In this document: positions 26,325-34,949 of the stretch, piece after piece | How the letters are laid out: every line of letters starts with the position of its first letter | Position numbering within the stretch: position 1 is the stretch's first letter | NCBI GenBank assembly: GCA_964568805.1 | Contig: CAZMRW010000035.1 | Location: 1-37,694 of the forward strand | DNA from: CAZMRW01 sp964568805 | GTDB taxonomy: Bacteria; Pseudomonadota; Gammaproteobacteria; Methylococcales; Methylomonadaceae | DNA: 37,694 bases | Direction of reading: 5' to 3' | Notes under the pieces: generated by a model | Seen by the model: only the letters and a program-made list of their open reading frames with translations | What the model was told of the DNA's origin: nothing | The model's database searches: none | Program-made: the position numbers and the translations under genes

Positions 26325-28409
26325 ATGACAGATTTATCGCTTTATAGAAACATCGGTATATTCGCGCACGTGGATGCCGGTAAAACGACGACGACAGAGC
26401 GGATTTTAAAGCTCACCGGTAAAATCCATAAAATCGGCGAGGTGCACGACGGCGCGGCGACCACCGACTTCATGGTGCAAGAACAAGAACGCGGCATTAC
26501 GATTCAATCGGCGGCAACCACCTGTTTCTGGAAGGATCACCGCTTCAACATCATCGACACTCCGGGCCACGTCGATTTTACGATCGAAGTGTATCGTTCA
26601 CTGAAAGTGTTGGACGGCGGTATCGGTGTGTTTTGCGGTTCCGGCGGCGTTGAACCGCAATCGGAAACCAACTGGCGCTATGCCAACGACTCTAAAGTCT
26701 CCCGTGTTATCTACGTCAACAAGCTCGACCGTATCGGAGCGGACTTTTTCCGCGTGGTCAAGCAGGTCGAAGATGTTTTGGGCGCAACGCCGGTCGTGAT
26801 GACTTTGCCGATCGGCCGAGAAGATCAATTTGTTGGCGTGGTGGATCTTCTGACCCGCAAAGCGTGGATCTGGGACAACTCCGGCGACCCGCTGAAATAT
26901 GAAATCAAAGACGTCCCTGCCGATATGGCGGCCGATGTCGAAAAATGGCGCGAAAAACTGATCGATCAAGTGGCCGATCAATATGACGAGGTAATGGAAA
27001 AATACCTGGAAGGCGAAGAGCCCGATATTGAAGCGCTCAAACGCTGTATCCGTAAGGGTACCATTAACATGGACTTTTTCCCGACTTATTGCGGATCGTC
27101 TTTCAAAAACAAGGGCGTGCAATTGGTATTGGATGCGGTTGTCGATTATTTGCCGAATCCAACGGAAGTCAAGCCGCAACCTGAAACCGATCTCGAAGGC
27201 AATCCGACTGGCGAATTTGCTGCCGTCGATCCAAGCCGCCCGGTGCGCGCCCTGGTATTCAAGATTATGGACGATCGTTTCGGCGCACTGAACTTCATTC
27301 GTATTTATTCTGGCACGCTGAAGAAAGGCGATACCTTGCTGAATACCTACACCGGCAAGACCGAACGGGTTGGTCGCATGGTCGAAATGCACGCCGACGA
27401 CCGTTCCGAAATCGATTCCGCCCAGGCAGGCGATATTGTCGCACTCATCGGGCTGAAAAATGTGCAAACCGGACATACCTTGTGCGATCCCGACAAGCCG
27501 GCAACGCTTGAGCCGATGGTTTTCCCTGACCCGGTTATCTCGGTTGCAATCTCGCCAAAAGATAAAGCCGGTTCCGAAAAGATGGGTATCGCGCTGGGCA
27601 AAATGGTTCAGGAAGATCCGTCGTTCCATGTAATGACCGATGAAGACAGCGGCGAAACGATCCTGAAAGGCATGGGCGAGTTGCATCTCGACATCAAGGT
27701 CGATATTTTAAAACGGACCCACGGCGTTGATGTCATCGTCGGCAAGCCTCAGGTGGCCTACCGTGAAACCATCACCCGCCGCGTCGAGGATGAATACGTC
27801 CATAAGAAGCAATCCGGTGGCTCCGGTCAATACGCGAAGATCAATTATGTGATCGAGCCAGGCGAGCCGGGCAGCGGCTTCGCATTCGAATCAACCGTAA
27901 CCGGCGGTAACGTTCCAAGAGAATACTGGCCGGCCGTTGAAAAGGGCTTTAAGAGCATGCTCGATCAGGGCGTCCTGGCCGGCTATCCGTGTCTGGACTT
28001 CAAAGTGAACTTAACGGATGGTGCTTTCCATGCCGTCGACTCATCATCGATCGCGTTCGAAATTGCGGCCAAAGCGGCTTATCGCCAGACGATTCCAAAG
28101 GCGGCTCCGCAGTTGATCGAACCGATCATGAAAGTGGATGTATTTACGCCTGAAGATCACGTCGGAGATGTCATCGGCGACTTGAACCGCCGCCGCGGCA
28201 TGATGAAGTCGCAAGAACCCGGCGCCACCGGCATTCGCGTGAAAGCGGACGTGCCGCTCAGCGAAATGTTCGGCTATATCGGCGATTTGCGGACGATGAC
28301 GTCAGGACGCGGGCAATTCTCGATGGAGTTCTCGCACTATCTGCCTTGTCCGAAGAACGTCGCGGAAGAGGTTATTAAAGAAACGCTGGAACGCAACAAA
28401 AAGAAATAA
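26325..28409 (+). CDS. fusA: Elongation factor G paralogue (FusA2 type)
   Basis: A 694-residue translational GTPase with the five-domain EF-G layout. GTPase motifs are AHVDAGKT (14-21), RGITI (56-60), DTPGH (78-82) and NKLD (132-135). Domain IV starts around YVHKKQSGGSGQYAK, and the C-terminal domain has RRGMMKSQEPGATG. EF-G catalyses ribosomal translocation and, with RRF, recycling. Several blocks differ from the main FusA (for instance NWRYA after GGVEPQSET), and the gene stands alone without rpsL, rpsG or tuf, so it is likely a second, specialised EF-G. A terminator follows directly. Whether it is the only EF-G of the cell cannot be judged from this window. Confidence 0.9.
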   Translation: MTDLSLYRNIGIFAHVDAGKTTTTERILKLTGKIHKIGEVHDGAATTDFMVQEQERGITIQSAATTCFWKDHRFNIIDTPGHVDFTIEVYRSLKVLDGGIGVFCGSGGVEPQSETNWRYANDSKVSRVIYVNKLDRIGADFFRVVKQVEDVLGATPVVMTLPIGREDQFVGVVDLLTRKAWIWDNSGDPLKYEIKDVPADMAADVEKWREKLIDQVADQYDEVMEKYLEGEEPDIEALKRCIRKGTINMDFFPTYCGSSFKNKGVQLVLDAVVDYLPNPTEVKPQPETDLEGNPTGEFAAVDPSRPVRALVFKIMDDRFGALNFIRIYSGTLKKGDTLLNTYTGKTERVGRMVEMHADDRSEIDSAQAGDIVALIGLKNVQTGHTLCDPDKPATLEPMVFPDPVISVAISPKDKAGSEKMGIALGKMVQEDPSFHVMTDEDSGETILKGMGELHLDIKVDILKRTHGVDVIVGKPQVAYRETITRRVEDEYVHKKQSGGSGQYAKINYVIEPGEPGSGFAFESTVTGGNVPREYWPAVEKGFKSMLDQGVLAGYPCLDFKVNLTDGAFHAVDSSSIAFEIAAKAAYRQTIPKAAPQLIEPIMKVDVFTPEDHVGDVIGDLNRRRGMMKSQEPGATGIRVKADVPLSEMFGYIGDLRTMTSGRGQFSMEFSHYLPCPKNVAEEVIKETLERNKKK

Positions 28410-28420
28410 CATCCCCTATG

Positions 28421-28460
28421 TTACGCCAGGCAGAAATTCTGTCTGGCGTAATAATATTTT
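28421..28460 (+). terminator. Rho-independent terminator after the EF-G paralogue
   Basis: The arms TTACGCCAGGCAGA (28421-28434) and TCTGTCTGGCGTAA (28438-28451) pair at 13 of 14 positions, with a G-T for the other, around a 3-nt loop. The tail TAATATTTT follows. It lies 12 bp after the stop codon. Confidence 0.85.
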
Positions 28461-28565
28461 AATGCCATCTTCATGCAATATGGTGCGCCATCAATATGCA
28501 TGGGCTTCATTTTCCCTAATGACACCTCGTTGGTTGCGATGACATACCAACAGAATTCAATAAGA

Positions 28566-29210
28566 TCAGCCGTTTTCTTTAAATAGGATTGCTAAATGCA
28601 AACGGTCCTGAACGTTCAGCTTTTGGAAAATGGATGTCAAATGGGCTTTCACCGTTCGTTCCGAAATGTTAAGCATGGAGGCAATCATTTTATTGCTTTC
28701 GCCGGTGCTGATCATTTTGGCAACATCCAATTCCCGGTGAGTTAGTGTTAGCAGGTTTTTTTTAAATTCGATTGCCTTTTGATTTGGCTGAGAGGGTTGC
28801 AGATTATTGAAATTGATCAGCATGCCGATGACCGTAGGAACCAAATTCCGTTTAATCCAGATATCGCCATCCAGAATGCTGTTGGTTGCTTTTAGCAATT
28901 GTTGTGCAGCTGTCTCGGCTTCACAGAATCCCGAATGTCCGGCGACCATCTCTTTTATTTGCCTTTCATCAGTCCAGTTATCACCGATCACCAGCGATTT
29001 TATGCCGGAAGCGCTGAATAACGGAAGAGGTGTGTCGTCAGTATTAAAAAGATCAGCATCGATAACCACAAGAGATACTGATTGCTGACGGATAAGATTG
29101 TCTGCTTCCTTCGGATCATTTAACACCAGGACTTCATGTTCTGCCGAAAGCAAATATTGCCAGGCAGTTGCTGAATGCCGGTTTGCCGATAAGATTAATA
29201 TGTTTGCCAT
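28566..29210 (-). CDS. LuxR-family regulator with a degenerate receiver-like domain
   Basis: A 214-residue protein. The C-terminal part (about 150-212) is a LuxR-type helix-turn-helix (LTHRELDVAKMISTGESNKMIAS, then ISERTVKAHLTSIFQKL), as in NarL/FixJ response regulators. The N-terminal part looks like a receiver fold, with a possible phospho-site Asp51 or Asp53 in VVIDADL. The acidic pair after strand 1 is missing (ILILSAN), and no lysine stands at the usual strand-5 site. Phosphorylation is therefore doubtful, and it may respond to another signal. No histidine kinase is adjacent. Targets are unknown. Confidence 0.85.
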   Translation of the reverse strand: MANILILSANRHSATAWQYLLSAEHEVLVLNDPKEADNLIRQQSVSLVVIDADLFNTDDTPLPLFSASGIKSLVIGDNWTDERQIKEMVAGHSGFCEAETAAQQLLKATNSILDGDIWIKRNLVPTVIGMLINFNNLQPSQPNQKAIEFKKNLLTLTHRELDVAKMISTGESNKMIASMLNISERTVKAHLTSIFQKLNVQDRLHLAILFKENG

Positions 29211-29561
29211 TTCAATATATCCTTGAATTCATTCTTCAGGTAGGCAATTAAAATTATCCAAACAGGGACCCTGTAAAGTGCATGGTTAAACTTACTTGGT
29301 AGACTACGGCGAATAGGTCAAGTTACTGGTACAGTCTAGCACAATTTTACTGCTAGTTTAATAATGCCACGGTATTGATGCAGAGCAATCGGCCATGTGT
29401 CTCAGCCGCGATAAAAGCCTTACCTGTAAAACCAGGATGGATGACGGCGGAAATTTTAATGATCAAGGGTTGGCCGGCAATATGAAATTGATTTATTTAA
29501 CAGAACCGATCACCACAGGTGCTATTATCCTTTTTCCGATGAAGAAAGCAGGACTTGGGCA
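29211..29561. other. Intergenic region between the LuxR-type gene and radA
   Basis: About 350 bp separates the divergent LuxR-type gene and the radA leader. It contains the inverted repeat CTAGCA/TGCTAG with a 9-nt spacer (29336-29356), a possible operator for the regulator. No protein gene longer than 60 codons is supported. Confidence 0.4.
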
Positions 29562-29609
29562 ATGAAAAAAATCATATTTAAACCGATTAAAAAATCGCAT
29601 AACCGATGA
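29562..29609 (+). CDS. 15-codon basic leader ORF overlapping radA
   Basis: ATG29562 opens a short frame encoding MKKIIFKPIKKSHNR. Its TGA (29607-29609) overlaps the radA ATG (29606-29608) in an ATGA junction. AGGA lies about 10 nt upstream, whereas radA has no Shine-Dalgarno sequence of its own in the AT-rich stretch before it. This fits translational coupling, with ribosomes finishing the leader and restarting on radA. A chance overlap cannot be excluded for so short a frame. Confidence 0.45.
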   Translation: MKKIIFKPIKKSHNR

Positions 29610-30982
29610 GTAAAAAAGATAAAACCGCATTTGTGTGTACAGACTGTGGCGCCGAATTTCCGCGCTGGGGCGGGCAATGTACGGCATGCAACGCATGGAA
29701 TACCATCAAGGAAGTGAGATTGGGTTCGGCAAGTGCAAATCGAAACAAGCGTTCTTCAGGTTATGCGGGAAACTTGTCAGAAGTAAAATTTTTATCCGAT
29801 GTAGCCCTCGTAAATGAGGAAAGGATTTCTACCGGCATGTCCGAATTCGATCGCGTCCTCGGTGGAGGAATTGTCAGAGGCAGTGTGGTGCTAATCGGCG
29901 GGGCGCCAGGTGCAGGTAAAAGCACTATTTTGCTGCAGGTGATTGCCAACATTGCCGGACAGGGGCTGAGGGTGCTTTATGTCTCCGGCGAAGAGTCATT
30001 ACAGCAAATTGCTGAAAGGGCTCGCAGACTAAAGCTTCCAGCTGAAAAAATCATGATGCTTGCTGAAACTTCGGTGCAACGTATTTGTGATGTGCTGGAT
30101 GAAATAAGCCCGCAAATTGTCATTATCGATTCAATTCAAGTCGTCTATACACAGGACGCGGAATCCGCGCCTGGTTCGGTATCCCAAGTCAGGGAGTCGG
30201 CAAGTTATCTGACGCAATATGCAAAAAAAAATCAGGTATCCCTATTCATGGTGGGACATGTCACTAAAGATCAATCTCTCGCCGGTCCCATGACCTTGAG
30301 TCATATTGTTGATACCCAAATCATTTTGGCTGCTACCGATGATGCCCGGTTCAGAGTGTTAAGGGCGGATAAAAACCGGTTTGGGAGCGTCGGGGAACTG
30401 GGCTTTTTTGCAATGGATGGCACTGGCCTGAAAGAAGTAAAAAATCCCTCTGCCATGTTCCTCAATAGGCCCGAAAAGCCATCCTCAGGCAGTGTTGTCA
30501 CCGTTTTATGGGAAGGTACCCGGCCGCTGTTGGTGGAAATTCAGGCATTGGTAACCGAATGCCAATATGGAAATCCGCGCAGGTTGGCGGTAGGATTCGA
30601 TCAAAATCGACTGGCGATGCTACTGGCGGTTCTGTCGCGGCACGGTGGTATTTTTACCGCAAATGATGAAATATACGCCAATGTTGTCGGCGGTATTAAA
30701 GTAACGGAAACAAGTTCCGATCTCGCCATCATAGTAGGTGTTGTTTCCAGTCTAAGAGATAAGGTGATTGCTCATGATACGTTTTTTTTTGGCGAGATCG
30801 GTTTGAGCGGTGAAATCAGACCGGTAGCGAACGGTTATGCCAGACTAAATAATGCGGCCAAGCATGGTTTCAAGAAAGCAGTTATTCCAAAGGCTAACGC
30901 CCCCAAAAAACCGATCGATGGTTTGCGGATTTATCCGGTTTCAACCCTTTTGGAAGCATTAACTATTCTTTCAGACTTATGA
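29606..30982 (+). CDS. radA: DNA repair protein RadA (Sms)
   Basis: RadA is a RecA-like, DnaB-like helicase that processes recombination intermediates and extends D-loops. The 458-residue product has an N-terminal zinc finger (CTDC at 11-14 and CTAC at 28-31). The Walker A is GGAPGAGKST near residue 98, followed by Walker B IVIIDSIQ and the diagnostic KNRFG motif. A C-terminal Lon-protease-like domain without catalytic function ends the protein. Length is normal. The gene has no recognisable ribosome site of its own and seems coupled to a short leader ORF. Confidence 0.97.
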   Translation: MSKKDKTAFVCTDCGAEFPRWGGQCTACNAWNTIKEVRLGSASANRNKRSSGYAGNLSEVKFLSDVALVNEERISTGMSEFDRVLGGGIVRGSVVLIGGAPGAGKSTILLQVIANIAGQGLRVLYVSGEESLQQIAERARRLKLPAEKIMMLAETSVQRICDVLDEISPQIVIIDSIQVVYTQDAESAPGSVSQVRESASYLTQYAKKNQVSLFMVGHVTKDQSLAGPMTLSHIVDTQIILAATDDARFRVLRADKNRFGSVGELGFFAMDGTGLKEVKNPSAMFLNRPEKPSSGSVVTVLWEGTRPLLVEIQALVTECQYGNPRRLAVGFDQNRLAMLLAVLSRHGGIFTANDEIYANVVGGIKVTETSSDLAIIVGVVSSLRDKVIAHDTFFFGEIGLSGEIRPVANGYARLNNAAKHGFKKAVIPKANAPKKPIDGLRIYPVSTLLEALTILSDL

Positions 30983-31029
30983 CCAACAAGTTAACAATTA
31001 GCCAGAGATGTTATTGATGATGCATGGCG

Positions 31030-31662
31030 TTAACCTTGAAAAAATTGCATGGATCTGTCGTTGACAGCTAAAATATCGTTATTATTCAGTTTGATAGAGC
31101 TGTCATTAATGGGCGCGTCGTTTAACGTGATAGTCCCGATGTTTTCCAGTACAGAGACGTAATAACCATCTTTTCTTTTGGTGACGGCGACAATTCCGCT
31201 GCCTTTGCGTCCTATTTGCAGAATTGTTTTTTTGATTGCTATGATTTTTCCGATATTTTCCCCGTTCAGGATTTGCAAATTAGCGGCCGGTAAATGTATT
31301 TCGGTTGCTTTCCAGTTAAACGGATTTGAATTTTCCTCGGTTATTTCCTCAATTTGAGGCATGTTGTTCAAATCTTCAGTGGCATTGAAAACAATTTCAT
31401 GTTTTCCAAGAGAAATGGTGTCGTTGTCCTTAATAGGGGCTTCTTTTATTTTTACCCCGTTTAACATTAACGGAAAATCTAGATTGATTTGTTTAATTAT
31501 GCTGTTATCGTCACTAATGTGGATAATGGCATGTTCTGGTGCGACTGCCAGGCTGTCGATCATGAGATCGTTGGTTTCATCACGGCCAATGCGCACAATT
31601 CCATTCTCGAACAGGTCGCTTTGAATTGCTCTATCTTTGAAAAAAACGGTAAGTTTTGCCAT
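31030..31662 (-). CDS. Protein with two FHA-like domains
   Basis: A 210-residue protein without signal or membrane segments. The first domain (about 1-95) is a clear FHA fold, with GRDETNDLMIDSLAVAPEHAII matching the GR...S..H pattern for phosphothreonine recognition, although the Ser region is altered. After an acidic linker (about 97-118), a second domain (about 125-210) repeats the fold (LQIGRKGSGIVAV, then TLNDAPI and DILAVNDR) with fewer recognition residues. It converges with radA, about 50 bp from its stop. FHA proteins are readers of Ser/Thr phosphorylation; no kinase or secretion genes are nearby. Confidence 0.82.
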   Translation of the reverse strand: MAKLTVFFKDRAIQSDLFENGIVRIGRDETNDLMIDSLAVAPEHAIIHISDDNSIIKQINLDFPLMLNGVKIKEAPIKDNDTISLGKHEIVFNATEDLNNMPQIEEITEENSNPFNWKATEIHLPAANLQILNGENIGKIIAIKKTILQIGRKGSGIVAVTKRKDGYYVSVLENIGTITLNDAPINDSSIKLNNNDILAVNDRSMQFFQG

Positions 31663-32185
31663 TGGATCAGTAATTAATTAACAAACTGCTTTAAATTATA
31701 ATGGGTAATTTTTTTTTGATCAAAAAACTTAATATGTTTAATGGATCATAAGTAAAATTCATGGTACGAGATACACTCATCACCAAAAAAACACCGGCAT
31801 TACAAATATCTAAAGATTAGTTCAATTACGAAGAATAAAAAGGATTTTTCAAAATTTTTTATCAGTTAAGATGATATCTGACCGAAACTGAAAATCATCT
31901 GCATCAAGATGAACTGGCCTGAGAAAATGCCGAATACATCGATTCTGCATTGGTCAGAGGGGGCAATGGCAAGCGAGGTTTGCCGGTTATGCATGAAATT
32001 ATGACCTGGAGAATTCAGCTTTCTCAACCCACTCGGTGTTGTTTAAATGCTGATTTACTCAGTCATTGCGCTGTTAACGTAGCCCGTCTTTAAGTAATCG
32101 ACAGTAATAGGCATTGAATGAGCTTATGAAAAAACTCATCGTTTATGCCTTTGATGCAGACTGAAAAAACGGGCCATGTTCTAAA
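31663..32185. other. Gene-free region between the FHA gene and the Met-rich protein gene
   Basis: About 520 bp, AT-rich near the FHA gene. TTTTTTGATCAAAAAA at 31712-31727 is a perfect 16-bp palindrome just upstream of the FHA gene and could be an operator or part of a bidirectional promoter. No gene was recognised. Confidence 0.4.
31712..31727. repeat. Perfect AT-rich palindrome upstream of the FHA gene
   Basis: TTTTTTGATCAAAAAA, self-complementary over 16 bp and about 50 bp before the FHA start codon. The A and T runs make chance occurrence more likely than for the palindrome at 26176. Confidence 0.4.
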
Positions 32186-32590
32186 TTATTTTTTGTCCTT
32201 CGGTTCTGATTGCATTTTCTGTTGATTTGGCCGCATCTTTTGCATACGGTGTTCCATCATCTGGGCTTGATGGGCTTTCATAAGTTCTAGTTGTTTGTTC
32301 TTAAGTTGTTCTTTTTTAGCAGGGTCCTTTTCTGACAAAATTTGATTGGACAGGTCGTGCATTTTTAATAGGTGTTCCTGATATGAACGCAAATGTTGTT
32401 CTTTTTGTTCTTCGGTCATGCCTGGCATCATACCCATACCGCCGCCCATGCCCTGATGCATGCCCATCCCTTGGTTCATATTCATATCACTCATTGGTGC
32501 CATGGGCTTATTCTGCGTTTCAGCAATACTGGCAAAGCTGATCGGGAGTAATAATACGAAAGGAGTAATTGATTTATAGAAAATATTCAT
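32186..32590 (-). CDS. Methionine-rich secreted protein, possible metal binding
   Basis: A 134-residue protein with a signal peptide (hydrophobic about 9-22, likely cleaved after SIAE or nearby). Residues about 31-58 are packed with methionine, histidine and glycine (Met every two or three residues), as in periplasmic copper-binding proteins. The rest is a charged helix starting MTEEQKEQHL, which recalls the LTxxQ repeats of Spy/CpxP-type chaperones, and ends in a basic Met- and Gln-rich tail. AAAGGA lies before the ATG. Binding of Cu(I) is a reasonable inference, and would suit a copper-demanding methanotroph, but it is not shown by the sequence. Confidence 0.7.
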   Translation of the reverse strand: MNIFYKSITPFVLLLPISFASIAETQNKPMAPMSDMNMNQGMGMHQGMGGGMGMMPGMTEEQKEQHLRSYQEHLLKMHDLSNQILSEKDPAKKEQLKNKQLELMKAHQAQMMEHRMQKMRPNQQKMQSEPKDKK

Positions 32591-32748
32591 CTCGATGTCC
32601 TTTAAATTGTTATAAGAAATAAAATTTAATGCGTTAATTTGATTTGAAAAGAGGATAAAAGTTTCTTGCTGATTGATGGTTCGAGCTTGGTTAAAAAAGC
32701 AGTAAAACTCCGCTTGGGATTTTCTAAAGAATTTAGAATGTTATGGTT

Positions 32749-32765
32749 TATAATCCACAGATTAT
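32749..32765 (+). promoter_or_regulatory. Candidate -10 box overlapped by an inverted repeat, upstream of the ferredoxin gene
   Basis: TATAAT (32749-32754) lies 29 bp before the ferredoxin ATG. ATAATC (32750-32755) and GATTAT (32760-32765) are perfect inverted arms with a 4-nt spacer, covering the -10 and the expected start site. A repressor bound here would block transcription. No clear -35 was seen. Confidence 0.35.
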
Positions 32766-32783
32766 TCTTTCAGGCCGGTTACT

Positions 32784-33092
32784 ATGAGTTATTACAATTA
32801 TCATGTTTTCTTCTGTACCCATCAACGCGAAGACGGTTCAGCCTGTTGCGGCAATCATGATGCCCAGACTTTACGCGATTACGCCAAGGAGCAAATCAAA
32901 AATTTGAAATTGACAAAATCGAGGAAATGCCGGATCAACAATGCCGGATGCATGGACCGGTGTAGCGAAGGACCGGTCTTGGTCGTTTATCCGGAAGGGG
33001 TTTGGTACACTTATGCGAACAAGGCGGACATTGATGAAATTATCCAGGAGCATTTGCAACACGGCCGAGTAGTTGAGCGGCTGAAAATTTAG
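32784..33092 (+). CDS. Thioredoxin-like [2Fe-2S] ferredoxin
   Basis: A 102-residue cytoplasmic ferredoxin of the thioredoxin-like fold. Likely cluster ligands are Cys11, Cys22 (or Cys21), Cys56 and Cys60, in FFCTH, CCGNH and GCMDRCSEGP. Cys49 is extra. The GPVLVVYPEGVWYTY block and the C-terminal IIQEHL helix are typical of this family, also found as Shethna-like proteins and NuoE relatives. The electron-transfer partner is not known. It lies upstream of ettA with about 160 bp between them, so co-transcription is uncertain. Confidence 0.92.
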   Translation: MSYYNYHVFFCTHQREDGSACCGNHDAQTLRDYAKEQIKNLKLTKSRKCRINNAGCMDRCSEGPVLVVYPEGVWYTYANKADIDEIIQEHLQHGRVVERLKI

Positions 33093-33255
33093 CTGTAGAG
33101 TTTTTGAATGAACCGGGATGTCCAGACAGGAATGTCCATTAGGTTTCTCAATAGTCATTCTCCAATTGCTACAAACTCTCAAATAATCCATAGCCCATAC
33201 AAAAATGGGATAATAGTCTTTTCGCGTTAACTTTTCTTAATTGATAAAATTCAAA

Positions 33256-34923
33256 ATGGCGCAATACATCTATTCAATGAATCGGGTGGGCAAAATCGTT
33301 CCCCCAAAAAAATACATTCTTAAAGACATCTCGCTGTCTTTTTTTCCCGGTGCCAAGATCGGCGTGCTGGGTTTAAACGGTTCCGGAAAATCGACCCTGC
33401 TCAGAATCATGGCGGGTATCGATAAGGATATCGAAGGCGAAGCCATCCCGCTAAAGGGCATTCATATCGGCTATCTGCCTCAGGAGCCTCAGCTTGATCC
33501 CAACAAGACCGTACGCGGCAATGTCGAGGAAGCCGTCGCGGAAATCAAGGCGGTGCTCGACCGGTTTAATGAAGTCAATAATGCTTTTGCCGAACCCGAC
33601 GCCGATTTTGATGCGCTGCTGTCCGAACAGGCCGATCTTCAGGAAAAAATCGAAGCCGCAGGGGCGTGGGAACTGGAGCGGAAACTGGAGATCGCCGCCG
33701 ACGCGCTGCGTCTGCCCGACTGGGATGCCGACGTCACCAAATTATCGGGCGGTGAAAAACGACGGGTCGCGCTTTGCCGCCTGTTACTGTCCAACCCCGA
33801 CATGCTGCTCCTGGACGAGCCGACCAACCATCTGGACGCCGAATCGGTCGCCTGGCTGGAACGCTTCCTGCATGACTATCCGGGCACCGTGGTTGCAGTG
33901 ACTCACGATCGTTATTTCCTGGACAATGTTGCCGGCTGGATTCTGGAGCTAGATCGGGGCGCCGGTATCCCATGGGAAGGCAATTATTCCAGCTGGCTGG
34001 AGCAGAAGGAGAAACGACTGGAGCAGGAGGAAAAGCAGGAGTCTTCAAGACAGAAGGCGATGAAAGCCGAGCTGGAATGGGTCCGTTCCAATCCTAAAGG
34101 ACGCCACGCCAAAAGCAAGGCTCGCCTTGCCCGCTTTGAAGAACTGTCGTCGGCGGATGTACAAAAACGCAACGAAACTCAGGAAATTTATATTCCGCCC
34201 GGTCCCCGTCTGGGCGATGTCGTCATCCACGCCGACAATATCAGCAAAGGGTTCGGCGACCGGCTGCTGATCGGCGATTTGAGCTTCAAGCTGCCGCCCG
34301 GAGGCATTGTCGGCATTATCGGACCGAACGGTGCCGGTAAAACGACCTTGTTCAGGATGATGGCGGGCCTCGACAAGCCGGATTCTGGCACGCTGACCAT
34401 CGGTCAAACCGTGCAACTGGCCTATGTCGATCAGCTTCGCGACGACATGAACCCGAATAATACCGTCTTCGAAGAAATTTCGGACGGCCTTGACATGATC
34501 ACCGTCGGCAAGTACGAGACCCCGTCGCGTGCTTATGTCGGCCGTTTCAACTTCAAGGGCGCCGATCAGCAAAAACGGATCGGCGATCTGTCCGGCGGCG
34601 AGCGTAACCGTGTGCATCTGGCAAAGCTCCTGAAAAGCGGCGGCAACGTTCTGCTTCTTGACGAACCGACCAACGATCTGGATGTCGAAACCTTGCGGGC
34701 GCTCGAAGAAGCCTTGCTTGCGTTTCCTGGTTGCGCCGTCGTGATCTCGCACGACCGCTGGTTTCTCGACCGGATTGCGACTCATATGCTTGCCTTCGAA
34801 GGCGACAGTCAGGTCGTCTGGTTTGAAGGCAACTACCAGGATTACGAGGCCGATCGCCATCGCCGTTTGGGCAGCGATGCCGATAATCCGCACCGGATCA
34901 AGTACAAGAAACTGACGCAATAA
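33256..34923 (+). CDS. ettA: Energy-dependent translational throttle protein EttA (ABC-F)
   Basis: EttA binds the ribosomal E site and gates the first steps of elongation according to the ATP/ADP ratio. Starting at ATG33256 (MAQYIYSMNRVGK) the product has 555 residues, exactly the usual length; the frame is also open to a TTG at 33241. Two ABC domains are visible: GLNGSGKST with LSGGEKRRVAL and LLLDEPTNHLD, then GPNGAGKTT with LSGGERNRVHL and LLLDEPTNDLD. Between them lies the charged P-site tRNA interaction motif linker. No membrane domains are present. A strong Shine-Dalgarno is missing. Confidence 0.97.
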   Translation: MAQYIYSMNRVGKIVPPKKYILKDISLSFFPGAKIGVLGLNGSGKSTLLRIMAGIDKDIEGEAIPLKGIHIGYLPQEPQLDPNKTVRGNVEEAVAEIKAVLDRFNEVNNAFAEPDADFDALLSEQADLQEKIEAAGAWELERKLEIAADALRLPDWDADVTKLSGGEKRRVALCRLLLSNPDMLLLDEPTNHLDAESVAWLERFLHDYPGTVVAVTHDRYFLDNVAGWILELDRGAGIPWEGNYSSWLEQKEKRLEQEEKQESSRQKAMKAELEWVRSNPKGRHAKSKARLARFEELSSADVQKRNETQEIYIPPGPRLGDVVIHADNISKGFGDRLLIGDLSFKLPPGGIVGIIGPNGAGKTTLFRMMAGLDKPDSGTLTIGQTVQLAYVDQLRDDMNPNNTVFEEISDGLDMITVGKYETPSRAYVGRFNFKGADQQKRIGDLSGGERNRVHLAKLLKSGGNVLLLDEPTNDLDVETLRALEEALLAFPGCAVVISHDRWFLDRIATHMLAFEGDSQVVWFEGNYQDYEADRHRRLGSDADNPHRIKYKKLTQ

Positions 34924-34949
34924 CAGTTACAGCACACCTAAAAGCAGAT

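Noticed and set aside
26598..27686. Long minus-strand open frame of 362 codons
   Set aside because: It lies wholly inside the EF-G paralogue on the other strand; its composition follows from the codon bias of the real gene.
34045..34920. Minus-strand open frame of 291 codons
   Set aside because: It is antisense to ettA, whose motifs and length are perfect.
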